From Sympetrum striolatum (lineage: Eukaryota > Arthropoda > Insecta > Odonata > Libellulidae): a DNA stretch of 64,000 nt. The notes beneath the pieces are model-generated. The model had not been told where the DNA came from. It saw only the letters and a list, made by a program, of their open reading frames with translations, and did no database searches. The position numbers and the translations under genes were made by a program. Below, piece by piece: positions 45,459 to 58,489 of the stretch. Where the stretch lies: positions 248,001 to 312,000 of the forward strand of contig OX388351.1 in NCBI GenBank assembly GCA_947579665.1, in the 5' to 3' direction. The stretch's first letter is position 1. The number at the start of each line of letters is the position of its first letter.

Positions 45459-45886
45459 CTAAGAGTCAGTGGCGGCGCGTGACTAAAAAAACAGGGGGTT
45501 CACTTCAAAAGCCGTATCTTTTAAGTGCCCGTGAATATGGTTGAATATTGTGGCTTATACTGGAATATTGCCTCTGCTTTCATGGACGCAGGATAATTCA
45601 CAACAACCTCGGAAAAAAGCAATAGAAATATGAAAATAAAAATTTCGGGTTGAGTATTTACAATATATGACTTTGTTGCACAAAATTCCCACATTCACGA
45701 AAATTGAGCTTTTTTTAATTCTTGCTTCATATTTCTTCGCATGTGTTTTTAAAGACCAAAATTCCTTTTGACTAAGTTGTATTTATTTGTTTAAAAATAA
45801 AACATAATCATAAGAAAGTAAATCAATTACCTTAAATTGTTTTATTCAAGGTTGAAGTATTTCTGATCACCATTTTACCCAAAACT

Positions 45887-46220
45887 GAAAGATCGGTGCG
45901 CGGTAAAAATATCCAAGGTAAAAATGCCACACTTTTTCATAGGTAAAAATGCCACACTGGAATTCTGTGGGCGGTAAAAATGTCACAGCAGAATTTTCAT
46001 AATTATTAGATCGCATAGCGGCATTGTTTTCCACTTGCCACTTAAAGATAACTTTGGCTAAAAGCGGATGGGTTGAGTGGGGTTGTCGGGGTTCCTCTAA
46101 TTAAATAGTATATAATTGTTGTTACAGTCTCTGCACTAAAAGATAACTTTTGCTAAAAGCTGATAGGTTGAGTTCGGTGGCACTTTTACCAGTGGCATTT
46201 TTACCTGGATTCGAAAGATC
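45887..46220. mobile_element. Nested short element rich in GGTAAAAATGCCAC units
   Basis: GAAAGATC occurs at both edges (45887-45894, 46213-46220), a possible 8-bp duplication. Inside, GGTAAAAATGCCACAC-type units occur at 45902, 45917, 45942 and 45972 and inverted at 46176 and 46192. A 34-bp direct repeat (46044-46077 and 46138-46171, AAAGATAACTTTGGCTAAAA) has about four mismatches. It is a MITE-like structure of unknown family inside the hAT-like element. Confidence 0.55.
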
Positions 46221-46711
46221 ATGCTTTGTAATTTTTTGAGATGCCTTAAATCGAACACACCTATTTTCGTCCAGATCGCGTCCTTGTCTTTCGCAAAGTG
46301 CAAACAGGGGAAACAGTATAGCCCATTGGAAGAGTAACAGCCACAAATCTAACTGTTTCTCTCATATATTTTTGCTTAAACACTCGGCAGTATCTGTTAC
46401 TGACTCTGAGATAGGTTCAGCAAAGGAATAGGCCTTCCTACTTCTTTGATTGCACATTTTTGTTCAACAGAAAGAAAGTAAATTTTATTATCTTTCAGAA
46501 ATTGGACAATAGTCATCATGAAGAGCGAGAAAAACTGTTCACAAACACGTAACGCAGTAGGTTTGTGTACTGAATACGTCACAAGCAACCACAAGAACGT
46601 AACTGAATATGTAGACTGGATACGAACGAAATCCGTAAATTCTTAATATTGCTCCGTATCATGAGTAGCCATTATATAGCTTTTAATCTAAAGTTTTATG
46701 TCGATATCATA

Positions 46712-47110
46712 CCGGGATGATCCTAAAATAAGATTCCACTATATTCTTTTGCAATGCATAGAAGAATGTAAATGGTTCTCTGGAATCGAACCAAGGATAA
46801 TCAGGGAAAAGTTAAACAGCGTACACGTAATGTATTTATGATATATATTCACATGCCGGGTTTTAAGTTTCCATGTTATCGGGAAGGCATTAAAAAAACT
46901 GAAAAATCGCCGCAATGCATTTTAAATAGGAGAATATTTGCCCTTGCCTAGCGTCGAACCAAGAATAATCTTCGAGGTTGTGTTTGTAGTTTTCGTTGGG
47001 TATGCATAGCTTCCAGCGATCCCTCGAATTTCAACTCTCTAATTTGCCGGGAAGTGCCTAAAACAAATTTCCGAAAATCCTATGAAGCCATTCTCGTCGG
47101 CTGTCGCTGC
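46712..47110. repeat. Degenerate tandem repeat, period about 167 bp
   Basis: ACCGGGATGATCCTAAAA (46711), TATCGGGAAGGCATTAAAA (46878) and GCCGGGAAGTGCCTAAAA (47046) recur at 167-168 bp. The following landmarks also repeat, for example TCGAACCAAGGATAATC near 46787 and TCGAACCAAGAATAATC near 46953. This forms satellite-like filler inside the hAT-like element. Confidence 0.65.
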
Positions 47111-47424
47111 ATCTTATTGTTAGTGCAGCAATCGGCCCATGTTTAAAAGTCGTATGCCCCTCTTTCCCCTCACCGCTCTTCACCTATAACGCGACGTCCT
47201 AAGGGGTTCACTTCGGGGAGTGAACCTCGCGCGAAGTCAAGCTAGTTGGAACCAAAAGCGACAGGAATCGCGACTCAAAGTAGGAAAAGTTTGGTCCAGT
47301 AATTGGTGTTATGGTTATTTGGGTTATTGTAAAAACATTGGTATATAAAAAAATAGTGCAGTAGTTTTATTAGGGGGTTCAGTGAACCAGTGAACCCAAT
47401 GGACCCGCCGCCACTGCTAAGAGT

Positions 47425-49409
47425 ACTGATTTTTCCATCAGTACTCTAAGAAGGCCATTGTACTTTTGCGCTGTTTATAGAAGCAAAGGTTTGTTGCTCT
47501 AAAATTTTAAGAAACTAGCGAAAAATGATTGGCCCAGTCAATGTTGATTTTCTAGCGACTTATAGGTATTAATTGTTTAGCTAATTAACTTTTTAAACCA
47601 ATGATTATTTTTAACTTCATTCAGTTATTTCTTTTCCAGGAACTATCATTTGATTTAAAATATCCGCCATTAATAAAAGTATAAATAAGCGTTAGAGGTT
47701 AATTTAGCGCTATATTCTTTGGTTCCATATTACTATTGAGGCAAGAAACATGTTATTTTGGAACTTGTCACAATTATTATTCTCTTTGATTGAATGAACA
47801 AAATCAGCTGAAGTAATTGACAATTAAGGGATACAGTTTAAGGTTTACATCATCGATAAATCATATTCACTATCATGAAAGGGAATGACATATTTGAGAA
47901 ATTCATTGAATAAATATCTTCAATTTCAATTAAAATTATAGTTGTGGGAGACAACAAATAAAATCTATATTGCAGTGAATTTAAAAATACAAGAATACAT
48001 TATTAATTCTTATTTAAGAATAGAGAGAAATGGTTTTTAGATAGCCGAAGCCAAATTACGGAAAAAGAAATAATTGGATGTGAAAAAGAGGAAACTAATA
48101 TTTGGTAAATAACAAAGCTATAGTTATAATACAGTTATATACAGATGGATTTGCTTATATATCACATAATATATTTCGGGAATAAAAAGGTATGAGTTGA
48201 GCGCAAATTACTTTCTTTAAGATCGTTAAAACTCGCATTCAAAATACAAAAGTGTTTACGCTTGAAGATTAATTTTAAATCCGAGACCTAAGGGTTCGTA
48301 ATTACCACATTTCGAACATATTACAATGAATAAAATAGCATAGGGAAGAAGTCTAAAAGGATAAAGCAAATATTCTGACAGGATAAAAACGCGAGAACTG
48401 CCTAAGGTCATAAAACTTTGAGAATCCATCGACAGAAAAGAAGAGATATAGGAAATCGATGCTTCCCTCACATGAGCTAAACTTCAGTCAATCTCCCAAC
48501 GAAAGGATGCCAGGAAAAGAATGTCCAATATTTCCTCTCTTTTTTCGACGAAAGAGAAAGGTCCTGACATTGTAACCGTCTCTTTCTCGGGAAGTTAAGC
48601 GGCTATAACTTTAAAAAGTTCAACGCACACCAAAACCAGATGGCTTCGACCGCTACATATTCTTTTTTGAAATTTTTTATCAATCATTTTGGTTTTTTGC
48701 TCCTCTGCTCTTCAATCGAGACACGTACCGTCGCTGGGAATAATGTCGCTTCTTAAAACAGTCAAATTGGGCCAAAAAAACAACAGAAGTATTGTACGTT
48801 ACGAGAATCGGTAATCGACATGATTTTGAGCAGTCTCACAATTAAACAGGTCCGAGGATAGTTTATATTTTTCTAAGGCATTCCCCTTCAGCATACTTGG
48901 AATCATTCTGAGTTTAAATCCCATAATTATTCTCTTTATTCTCCAATCAATTGTGTCCGTAATTTAAATCGTTTGGAACGAATGGAATGAGATAAAATAA
49001 TCGATTACAGATATCTTTATCGAATTTTTTATTAATCAAACGATTTTTCGCCTTCTACAGTAGGTAGATAATTGAACTGTTTCAACCATGGGAACGGTCT
49101 CGAGGATATGCATTCTTTGATTCCCTCCATAAATCCAATTCACGGGAAACGAGTTTTCCTTTTAGTATGTCTTCAATGCCTCCATAAGAGATTTTTGATG
49201 GACGGAATGGAATTTTAAAAACTCACTGATTGATATGAAGATTTCGTTTGATCCAATCCACCGCAATATTAATAAAAAACGCATTTCTTAAAGCACAACG
49301 TTCACATTTCTAAATTGAAGTGGGGAAATCAGGCAATAACCGAGTACTTAGGACACCGATGACCCATTTTTGCTTTGACAATCTTAGACAATCGTCGCTC
49401 AATACAAAA
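47425..49409. other. No gene recognised
   Basis: AT-rich non-coding stretch. Short frames such as minus 48256-48471 show no recognisable features. Confidence 0.4.
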
Positions 49410-51458
49410 TCGATACTGGGCCATTTCATGCCAAGTGGTCCTTGCTCGAAAATCACGGATTTCAGTGAAATTTTATATGGAAATTCACACATATCCCATA
49501 AGAACCAGCTCTTAGAAAAGAAATCCTTTTGGATAATCGTTTGAATCATTTCCATTTGAAAGAGTATGTTTCAAACCTCTTAAAAAAGTCCACTTGGTTT
49601 TTCATAACGAGCACATACCCTAAAAATATGAACAACGCTGCTTTGGTGGATCCACATTAGGCTGGGCCGAAGCAAACGATTTTTCGAGTATCGAATTCTA
49701 ATAGCACTCAAAAGTTGCGTATTTGCATGCTTATTAAGAAAAAAGTAAGGAAAATTCTTTAATTAGATCTTTAGTTCGTGTGAAAAGCCTAAAGTTTAAC
49801 AAAAATCACAAAAACTCCAAAATTCACTTTTACGCAAAAATTATAATGACTACGACTTTTAATTATTAATAGTCTCACAGTACTATATTATTGATGTATT
49901 GTAATAGGAAAAAATAATTTTGTAACCCCTCTGTTCATTTTGAGTACATAAATTACAGCTCAAATTTTAGAATTTTCGTGAAAAACTAGTTATTTGGCAT
50001 TTTGTAAGTAGACGTAAATTTTGCTAACGGAGGGCCAAAGTTCTTATTTATCTATTGTATGAATGATTATATACATTTAATGCCAATGACAGTAAATCGT
50101 TTTGCAGCTCTATGCTCATTTTACATCATTTTTGTGAACTTATATCCAGAACTCGCGGGGAGGTGGCTGACATTCGAGTTCCACCCGCACCCTACCCAAC
50201 CATCTAACCAGCTAGGGTGTAGGTTATGTTGATGCATTCAAGGATGTGGTCTTAAATTCAGATTTATGGTCAAATTTTTGCATTGTCGATCTTAAAAGCA
50301 ACGTTGATTTAATGTAGTTTTTTGTTCTTTGTTTTCTTGTCTACACACTTTCTGCAGATTCGGCGACAAGTTTGACGTATTTTTCAACAGCTTGAGCGTG
50401 GCATTGAACGTTCACTTAAGGAAACTCGGGGATTGTTTTTTCTTGCATCGTCATTGCAATAGTTTCGTTTGTAATTTCTTCCATAATTGGAGGCGAAGGC
50501 CTTTTACACGAACTAAAGATCTAATTGAAGAATTTTTCTTTGCATGCATGCAAATATGCAACTTTTAAGGGCAATTAGAATACTCAAAAATCGTTTTTTC
50601 GGCCCAGCCTAATGTGGCGCCACAATGGTAATGCTGCGTTGTTTATATTTTTAGGGCTCGTGCTCGTGATGAAAATCAAGTGTACTTTTTGAAGAGGTTT
50701 GAAACATGCTCTTTCAAATGGAAATGATTCATATGAGTATAAAAAAGGTCTTTCTTTTCCAAGAGCGGGTAGAAAATAACCTATTCTTGCGTTTTAAGAA
50801 ATGTCATCCTTAAAGTTGCCCTTAATTTTAGGGCCTTATATGCCAGCGATGGAAAACCAGATATACTTTTTAGAGGCTTGAAATCATTCTCTTTCAAATG
50901 AAAATTATTCAAAAATTCCAGAGGGTCTTCTTTTCTGGAAAACCCGGGTGAAAATATTCTATATTTGGCTTTTATACACAAACTGTCAAATGTTGACTCG
51001 ATTTCTTAAATAATAGGAAATACTAGGAAGACGAAATTTTATATTCATAAACAATGTATTGATATGTTATCATAAGCAAAGTTGATTTTATCTTTACTTC
51101 CTGAAATATAAAGATCCAAAATTTTAATTTTTTTCGATCCGCAGTTTTTCGGGCCAGTTGTGCACGTAATTTTTTGCAAGGAGGTCGCTCTTTCAGTTAT
51201 TTTTATTAATTAACTTTATAGAGCACAAAAAGTTGTAAAAGTTAGTCAAATTTTGTTTACTTCATAAAATATTTCCTTGAGATACTATGCCTCAAAGTTA
51301 CCGATATCTCATATTCATACTGTAGAAGGCTGCGGTAAAACAAACTACCATATCTCAGCAAGTATACCATCGGTGAAAGTAAAAATTTATAAATGTTCAT
51401 AAGGGATATGTGTAAATGTCCATACAAAATTCACTTGAAATCTGTGATGGTCGATACT
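49410..51458. mobile_element. Long-inverted-repeat element, family D, copy 1 (about 2.0 kb)
   Basis: It begins GGGCCATTTCATGCCAAGTG (49418) and shares its left arm, centre (50985-51240) and right arm (to about 51450) with the 840-bp element at 54.9 kb. Inside it is a second, longer fold: 49510-49790 and 50490-50770 are inverted repeats of about 270 bp, including TTAGGCTGGGCCGAA and TTAGATCTTTAGTTCGTGT. A diverged direct repeat of 180 bp lies at 50640-50965 (CTCTTTCAAATG at 50709 and 50889). The last 40-45 bp of the right terminus are missing. TCGATACT flanks both sides (49410-49417, 51451-51458), but its first bases may belong to the element. There is no protein-coding capacity. Confidence 0.75.
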
Positions 51459-53469
51459 ATAAACTGTGCTCTTTAATTCTTTAATGTGGAACCAGAGTTT
51501 GCGCCTTCTTGTGGCAAACAATCCTCCATTGATAGTTATACACATGTCTGAAGAATAGCTATGTATGTAAAAAAATATTGCAATAATATTAACTTGTATT
51601 TTTATTAGCTATAAAACAATGTTTTAATACGATAATATTTCATCATAAATGTGAAGGAGTGTCAAAAACTCAATGACGTAGATTATTATGATTCAGTTAG
51701 ATCGTTATTAAGAAAATCGTTAGCTTTTTTTGAATTATTAAGGTTAAACATTCTTCTCTTTCTCTGACCAAGCAGTAGATCTTAATTACGGAGGTACGGA
51801 AGGTTTAAAGAGCCAAAATCAGAAAGATACTTTAATATCCAACTATTATTTTCTTTATTATCTAACTAAGAATTTCTTGGTGATTATCCAATTATAATAT
51901 TTCAAAGTAAATACGAAAGTAAAACGCATAACATATGAATTTTCGTTCATAATTATTATTAAAATGTGACTAAAAAAAGAAATAAAGTATGATCTGCAAC
52001 GCATAAGTATGACATTTATGCAAGGAAACACGAATAATAAAGAGTATGATTTATATTCCTGTGGTATATTTAAAAATTTTGGATTTTTAAAAGAATATTA
52101 TACTTTGGAAATCATTTTAATATACACTGAAAATATAAAATTTATATTATGAAACATTAAATTATACTTAACGGATGCAATGTATCATTTAAGAGAATGG
52201 AACGCGATTAACCACTTCGAAATAATTATTGTGATTCGAATACATCATCATGGAATATCTCCTCGAGTAGTAGAGATCTTATGGCTCATGCATTAATTTT
52301 AACGGCATAAGTTCTTCGGTTCCACATTCCAACTTCAAGAGCCGTTCCAAAGAGGACACCGCCGTCCATTACGAAGAGTTTTTCCGCAATTAAAATCCAT
52401 AAATCTCGAGCTAACAAATGCCTCGCGTACTACAAATTTCCTTCCGCGGAGTTTTTCGCATTCATCAATAAGATGTGATTCATCGCTTGGAGGTGCATCC
52501 TTCAGGAGCCATATATCTCGGAGGGAACAATGATATCTGGTGGCAAGAGTTGGTGGGTTCTGCGGAGTGAAATATCGACTCTCCGCTCGAATTAACTGGG
52601 AGACGAGATCACCATTATTAAATTTACTCAACTTCTGTAATTTGCTCAAGAATCTGTAAAAATGTATCCATTGCACACTAGTCTTTCAACCCACTTACAT
52701 ACGAAAATACTTAAGAGAAAATAGAATTCCTTATGAGTTATTAAGAGTTATTAACATCATAAGAGTTAAAATAGACATTGCTTGTTTAAATTTGAATAAT
52801 GATTACAACCGAGTAAATAGATAAATAATGATCATTACAGAGTTTGTACAGAAAATGTAAGTTGGTATAACGGTAACAATTTACATGAAACTCATTTATA
52901 TATCGTTACTATCGCTAATAAATGAATTATAGTATCATTAAATTTATTTTCCTTAATAGTGTGATACTTTAGAAATGGTGTGGCCATACAAATTGACTAA
53001 CTTAATTGCTCGTCATACTTTGGGGAAAGAAACAATAAGAAAAATCACAGTCTAAATAAAATTATTTAAGCGATAATTTCAAAACTAATTAGTAAACGAA
53101 GGATGAAATCAACGACGTTGGCTCAGTCGAACGTATTTTAGACCAGAAATCTATCATTAACGTTAGGAAAAGTTAGAAAAGTTATTTAATATTTTTTCAT
53201 GAATATTGCCACAACCCCATGCAATGATTCATTCTTAATTACCGCAAAGAAAGAATATCTTCCAGTGATAAAGTTGAACTTCATATATATGTTTCTTGTG
53301 GGAATACTTGGATTTAACGAATTGGATACAGACAGTCTTGCAACCTCCGGAACTCGAATTTTACATACGTAGCCATACAATCACGCAAAAGCCAACATTT
53401 TATATTATAGATTGCATTTCTCCACGAAGAGTAAACAATTTCTCTCTACGTATGATACAAGTAGTGAAG
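51459..53469. other. No gene recognised
   Basis: AT-rich except for a GC-richer block at 52320-52640, where a minus-strand frame (52335-52676, 113 aa) is open. I recognise no domain in it and no paired splice sites, so it is not called as a gene. Confidence 0.35.
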
Positions 53470-53860
53470 GAAACGTACCGAACTATCTCCTGTTTACTTG
53501 CACTTCCTCACGGGAGAAGAGATAGAGCGGCACAGCCTAGTTCGTCAACCTAGATTCGCCATTGTTGTCGTGACGCACGGTGACAATGAACAACTCCTCA
53601 GAAGATAATGAGGCGAGTAAGTCGTCGTCCCAGAACTCCGTGCGAAGGGTATTCTTCAAACATGAGCGCAATGCGCAAGACTGCCTTCAACCGCAATATA
53701 TCCTGCCTCGGAGCGTTTTCCTCGAGTTGTAAAACACGCTCGGCCGTATGAAGCCGACCCCTGCGCCATCTGCAGATTGTCTTTTGTCTTTCGTCGGTTT
53801 TCACGCTTCCCGTCCCAACATGTGGGGATTCGCCCAACGGAAACACTTTCAAAGGCGTTC
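53470..53860. promoter_or_regulatory. GC-rich island, candidate gene start
   Basis: The block is close to 50% GC and surrounds the candidate exon at 53586. It includes CTGCGCCATCTGCAG at about 53761, whose complement CAGATGGCGC resembles the core of a CTCF-type site. Frames on the minus strand here (53598-53898) show no known domain. Confidence 0.35.
53586..53732 (+). CDS. Candidate first exon or small open frame
   Basis: ATG at 53586 has an A at -3 (GACAATGA). The frame stays open for 48 codons, starting MNNSSEDNEASKSSSQNSVR, a polar, Ser/Asn/acid-rich composition common in disordered N-termini. An internal donor, GGCGA|GTAAGT (GT at 53617-53618), would end a 31-base coding exon after MNNSSEDNEA. 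The frame then stops at 53730-53732. A spliced first exon seems likelier than a 48-residue protein. No family is recognised, and the signal is weaker than for the exon at 43.35 kb. Confidence 0.35.
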   Translation: MNNSSEDNEASKSSSQNSVRRVFFKHERNAQDCLQPQYILPRSVFLEL

Positions 53861-54900
53861 TCTTTGAAGGAATAATAAATCTCGTAATCTACTGTCATAT
53901 TGCCATGTTTAAAGCTCAGATAGAAACTGAAGAGCGAGATGCCATTAAAAAAGTATAACTAAAATTCAATAAGCTTACGGACAGGCCGCATTCCAAAAAT
54001 GTGTACACTAGTCTCTTCATGGAGTCATGTTCCCTGAATATCTCTCTGTTTTACATATTCTGTACAATATTCCTAAGCACCGAGAGAGGAAGTGGGTGGA
54101 TCAAATATTGAGGGTGTGTTAAAGAATAGGTAGATTATAAGGGAAAAAAGAGGGGAAGATAAAGACAAAAGACCTTGGATAGCTTAAAAGGGTAAACTAC
54201 AAAGAAGTAAAGGAGATGGCGTTGAATAGGGATCTTTGATACAAGTCGACCTACCGAAAGGTAGGAAAAGGTTTCTCATCTACTTACGTCTCTACCTTGA
54301 GGATGAAGAAGATAATCCCATGAATTTCTCAAACGTTTAAATGAAAAATGTGATTACAGAGATTCACTTAATCGAAGCTATCGTACAGAAGTATTTATAA
54401 AAGTGATTTGCAATCGTTAGCGTGTATTTTTATGCGAAAAAATTGATTCAATTTTTAAATCAAATTTTAAATTTCCTAAAAAACACAATTCCGAAGTTCG
54501 GTAATCGTGGATTATTATTATGCATAGGAAATCATTGTTGTAAGCAGTCAACAAAATCTCGCTATAGATTTTGTTTCATTCTGCTGCTTACAAAATGTGT
54601 ACAAAGAAATAAGGTCTGTCTTTTTATGATTCAACAAGATTCGATAATAATATGCTGAAATTATAAAATATATTAACGCAAAAATACATAAAGGTAGTTG
54701 GCGAAACGGAAATATTACAATTATACCAAAACTTCTAATACTTATAATCCTGAAACATTTTCTTTCATTCACCGTAATTATGTGCGTAAAATGCGTATGA
54801 AATCCTTCCCAGACAACTGTATAAGTATGTACTTGCGGTGCATTCTGCAATTTATGATTGCAAACAACATGTAGATTGCATTCAGAATGTCTCATTTTCC
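53861..54900. other. No gene recognised
   Basis: Non-coding spacer before the family D element. Confidence 0.45.
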
Positions 54901-55740
54901 TATATGGGTCATTCCATGCCAAGTGGTCAGATTTCAGAGAAGTGCTCCGCTCAACCATCACGGATTTCAATGAAATTTTGTATGGATATTTAAACATATC
55001 TCTTAGGAATATTTGTAAAGTTTTACTTTCGCCGATGGTATACTTGCTGAGATATAGCAGTTTATTTGACACTATGTCGCTACCTTCTTCAATATGACAA
55101 TGAGTTTTCAGTAACTTTGAGGCATAGTATCTTAGAGAATTGTTATATGAAGTAAACAATCTTTGGCTACCTTGAACATCTTTTTGCGCTCTATTAAACA
55201 AAATAATAATAATACTGTCAAATGTTGGCTCAATTTTTAAAATAATTGAAAGTACTAGGATAATGAAATTGTATATTTATAAACTATGTATTGATATGTT
55301 ATCATGCGCAAAGTTTCACGTTGATTATATCATTTCTTCTTGAAATATAAAAAGCCAAAGTTTTAATTTTTTTTCGATCCACAATTTTTGGGCCAGTTTT
55401 GCACAGAATTTTCTGCAAGGAGGTAGCTCTTACAGTTATTATTATTACTTTGTTCAATAGAGCGCAATAGATGTTCAAGATTGTCAAAGATTGTTTACTT
55501 CATAAAACAATTCTCTGAGATACTATGCCTCAAAGTTACTGAAAACTCATTGTCATATTGAAAAAGGTAGCGACACGGGGTCAAATAAACTGCTATATCT
55601 CAGCAAGTATGCCATCGGCGAAAGTAAAACTTTACAAATGTTCATAAGAGATATGTTTAAATATCCATACAAAATTTCATTGAAATCTGTGATGGTCGAG
55701 CGGGAACCACTAGACCACTTGGCATGGAATGGCCCATATA
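54901..55740. mobile_element. Long-inverted-repeat MITE, family D, copy 2 (840 bp)
   Basis: The ends TATATGGGTCATTCCATGCC and its near-exact inverse (GGCATGGAATGGCCCATATA) bound an element whose arms 54901-55200 and 55441-55740 are about 90% identical in inverted orientation around a 240-bp centre. Because the ends themselves read TATATGGG/CCCATATA, the target duplication cannot be separated from the termini (TATA or ATAT is possible). The minus frame 54548-55201 overlaps it and is a by-product. The superfamily is not assigned. Confidence 0.85.
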
Positions 55741-58489
55741 AAAATATTTAGCCCCTTCACTTGAATTCTTTTACAGAGATTACACTGATTTGGTAGTTTG
55801 TGAAATAAAATCGAATCCAATTCTTTTGGTTAACACCTTGAGGGTTAACTCACCATGAACAATGCATTCTTATGCTTAATCAAATCTGGAACAAGGAAGA
55901 GACAATCTGGAGTGGTTTCGGAAAAACAAAGAAAAGAGGTAATTAATGTTCTGTTGATAAGGGTGTGCTTGGAGGGAATAGATGTCCCCGAGGCGAGAAA
56001 CGAGGCCTTGTGTTAAGATGACATAATTTATTGGGTGAAAAAGTCTGGCGCCTGGAAACATGGCGATAGTGCTCCTAGAAAAACCATGTCTTCGATCCAA
56101 GGCAATCAACTGGATTCACCCATTTCCGTTAATCAAAAATAGTTCATGTGTCACCGATTTTGAAAGACGTGACTGACCACTGACCTTGACGATATTTCGA
56201 GGTTGATATCATTTATGTCCTGGAAACACTCCAAAGACTAGATATTACCCATATAACATATTTCATACCTATCTTCTAATATAGATATGTACTATTTATT
56301 CGTTCTTTCCACTATAATGTAAATGATTATTGCGTATGAGCGAGAAACATGACAAGAATTATCCATAATTCTCCAACATCGTCTAATATATTTACTCTAT
56401 GATAATACTTAAGAGATGTCATAAAATATGTAATAGCTTTGGAGAAAACCATGTATAAAAAATTATCCAAACTATGAAATGTTTAAAACAAAAAAATCAA
56501 AAACTATATTAAGAGAATCCGACTTCCTCCAAGGAGAGGATCAAAAAGGTTTCTACGCTTACAAAGGGTACATTTTGTTAATTTTTAAATTTTCGTAAAA
56601 TCTTACGAAAAGAAGCATTGAAACCCCTTCCTTCATTAACTAACGCATTTCAAACAAGATGAAACGTATAGAAATAAAAAACGTCATTTAATACTAACAC
56701 ATAGATTATTGTTTTCATAATTATAATTTTCACGTTTTTTTAGATTTATAAGCACAATAACTTTATAAACACCAACTTAATAAAATATTTTTATAGCTGA
56801 TTCTATTTAAAGATTGGGATAGCGTGTTAAGAACATGATGAATATTCTAGTTCCGTCCCTGCTTTCCACTTTCGGATGACTATCGGACAGATTTATTACA
56901 CTTTATATACAGTATTATAATCTAGACCTGTCCTCGGGCTACGTTAACCTGATAGAAAATAATTCTTCTATCCCTTATCTCCGAATCAAGTTCTTAGTTT
57001 TAAATAACAGTTTTTTACCCATGGTGATGAAACCAATATCCTGAAAGGCGGGAGATATACTTAAATGTTAATTAGATGGAAATAGAAAAGATTTGGACCC
57101 AGATGCCCAAGGAATACTCGCATTTTGATTCCGGTTCTACAAGGTGTTACGATGTTTGGCAATACTGTTTCAATCGCAATGCGCTGGTGGTCGCTTTATT
57201 AATTAAGTCGACGAGGTATCTTCCGTGAATAAATAACATGCCATGTTTTATTTTGGTATAGGATTCATGTTATTTCAATTTCACTTTGGATGAAGGAAAA
57301 TGATACAATAATTACTCTATTCTTCAATTCTATTCTGAGTAACAAATATAAAAAATATAATTAAAATAAAATAGTATGATATTTTAACTACTTTTTCACT
57401 CTTACTAACAAAATATAAAAGTGACATTTAATTGGCAAGTAAATAAGTAAAGCGAGTAAGTAAAATTATTATTAACTTTTAACCACACTTATTTCATTTT
57501 TCTCGATTTTTCCGCCACTTAATCTATCATTACTCGCCTATTACATTTATACAACTAATCTCTGTCACGTTGTCAGATTTGTTTCAGTTCAACAGATTAA
57601 TTTTTATCCATTCAGTTACAATTTCTTTTTCGATCAGTGTAACGAATACTACAACTTGATTAAATGCCCACTGCTAGTTATAGGGTTTCCAGATGAATAA
57701 TCACTCATTGCTACGAAACAAATACCCCTGATTACAGACTCCTTATGTCGCTTATACATCCCGCTACTACATTCAAAGGCAGGTGAGCATTCCATTCATC
57801 ACTTTGTCTATTCCCACCGCTAATTTCCCCTGAAAATCACTTTTTCCCAAGTTAACGCACAAAGGAGCGCTCGTGTCATTTATCTCGGGGGATTAATTCT
57901 CTGGGAGATTCCATTTCTAGTTTGTAATGAGTTAAGAACGCAAGAACATATGCAATAACTCACTGATACGGTAACACATTTCCTGGTTTGAGAAACGTCT
58001 ATTACCAAGTTTAGGATATATCGCGATTACGATTGGAGAACCCTATTTGAAGAAAAGATTTAATTTTTTAATGGTTGAAATACGTACGCTCTTGATTTTC
58101 CTGAGATATTTCTCTATTTTCATAAAGTCCATGATAGTATTATAAATATATGAACGATTTTATTTTCAGTGTCACAAATTCGTGTCTAAGAGTCACATGT
58201 AGCTCGCGAGCTACTGTACTGTCACTCCATAACATTAAGGCATTTAATGGCGAAATTTTGTAGGAATATATGAAGAGAGTATTTAAAGATGGCTTGGTTA
58301 ATGAAAAAGCTCTCAAACTTCCATTACATCGGCGTTAAAATATTAATATTTCCACAGCACTGGGCAATTCATTGCATTTTATCAATATCCAAATCCGTGA
58401 ATCACAAGTTAATCGGCTTTAAAACAACACAAAAATATTTTATCTATCGATGTCCGATTGTACTTGATTGACTGCTTTAATTCTCCTGC
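55741..58489. other. No gene recognised
   Basis: AT-rich non-coding stretch; no repeat or exon could be supported. Confidence 0.45.

Larger units (their letters stand above)
45459..47424. mobile_element. hAT-like DNA transposon, non-autonomous, 1950 bp
   Basis: The element 45467-47416 has ends CAGTGGCGGCG / CGCCGCCACTG and is flanked by the identical 8-bp sequence CTAAGAGT (45459-45466, 47417-47424). CAGTGGCG termini, G-rich subterminal stretches (GGGGGTTCA on both sides, inverted) and 8-bp duplications identify a hAT element, Tip100-like in its ends. The inside holds a nested element (45895-46212) and a degenerate 167-bp tandem repeat (46.7-47.1 kb). Short minus-strand frames (46122-46346, 46397-46594) show no transposase motif. 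The duplication is exact, so the insertion is fairly young even though the interior is repetitive. Confidence 0.9.

Noticed and set aside
52335..52676. 113-aa minus-strand open frame in a GC-richer block
   Set aside because: No known motif and no paired splice sites; probably a by-product of higher GC.
54548..55201. 217-aa minus-strand open frame
   Set aside because: It overlaps the left arm of the family D inverted-repeat element and its composition follows the repeat; no domain seen.
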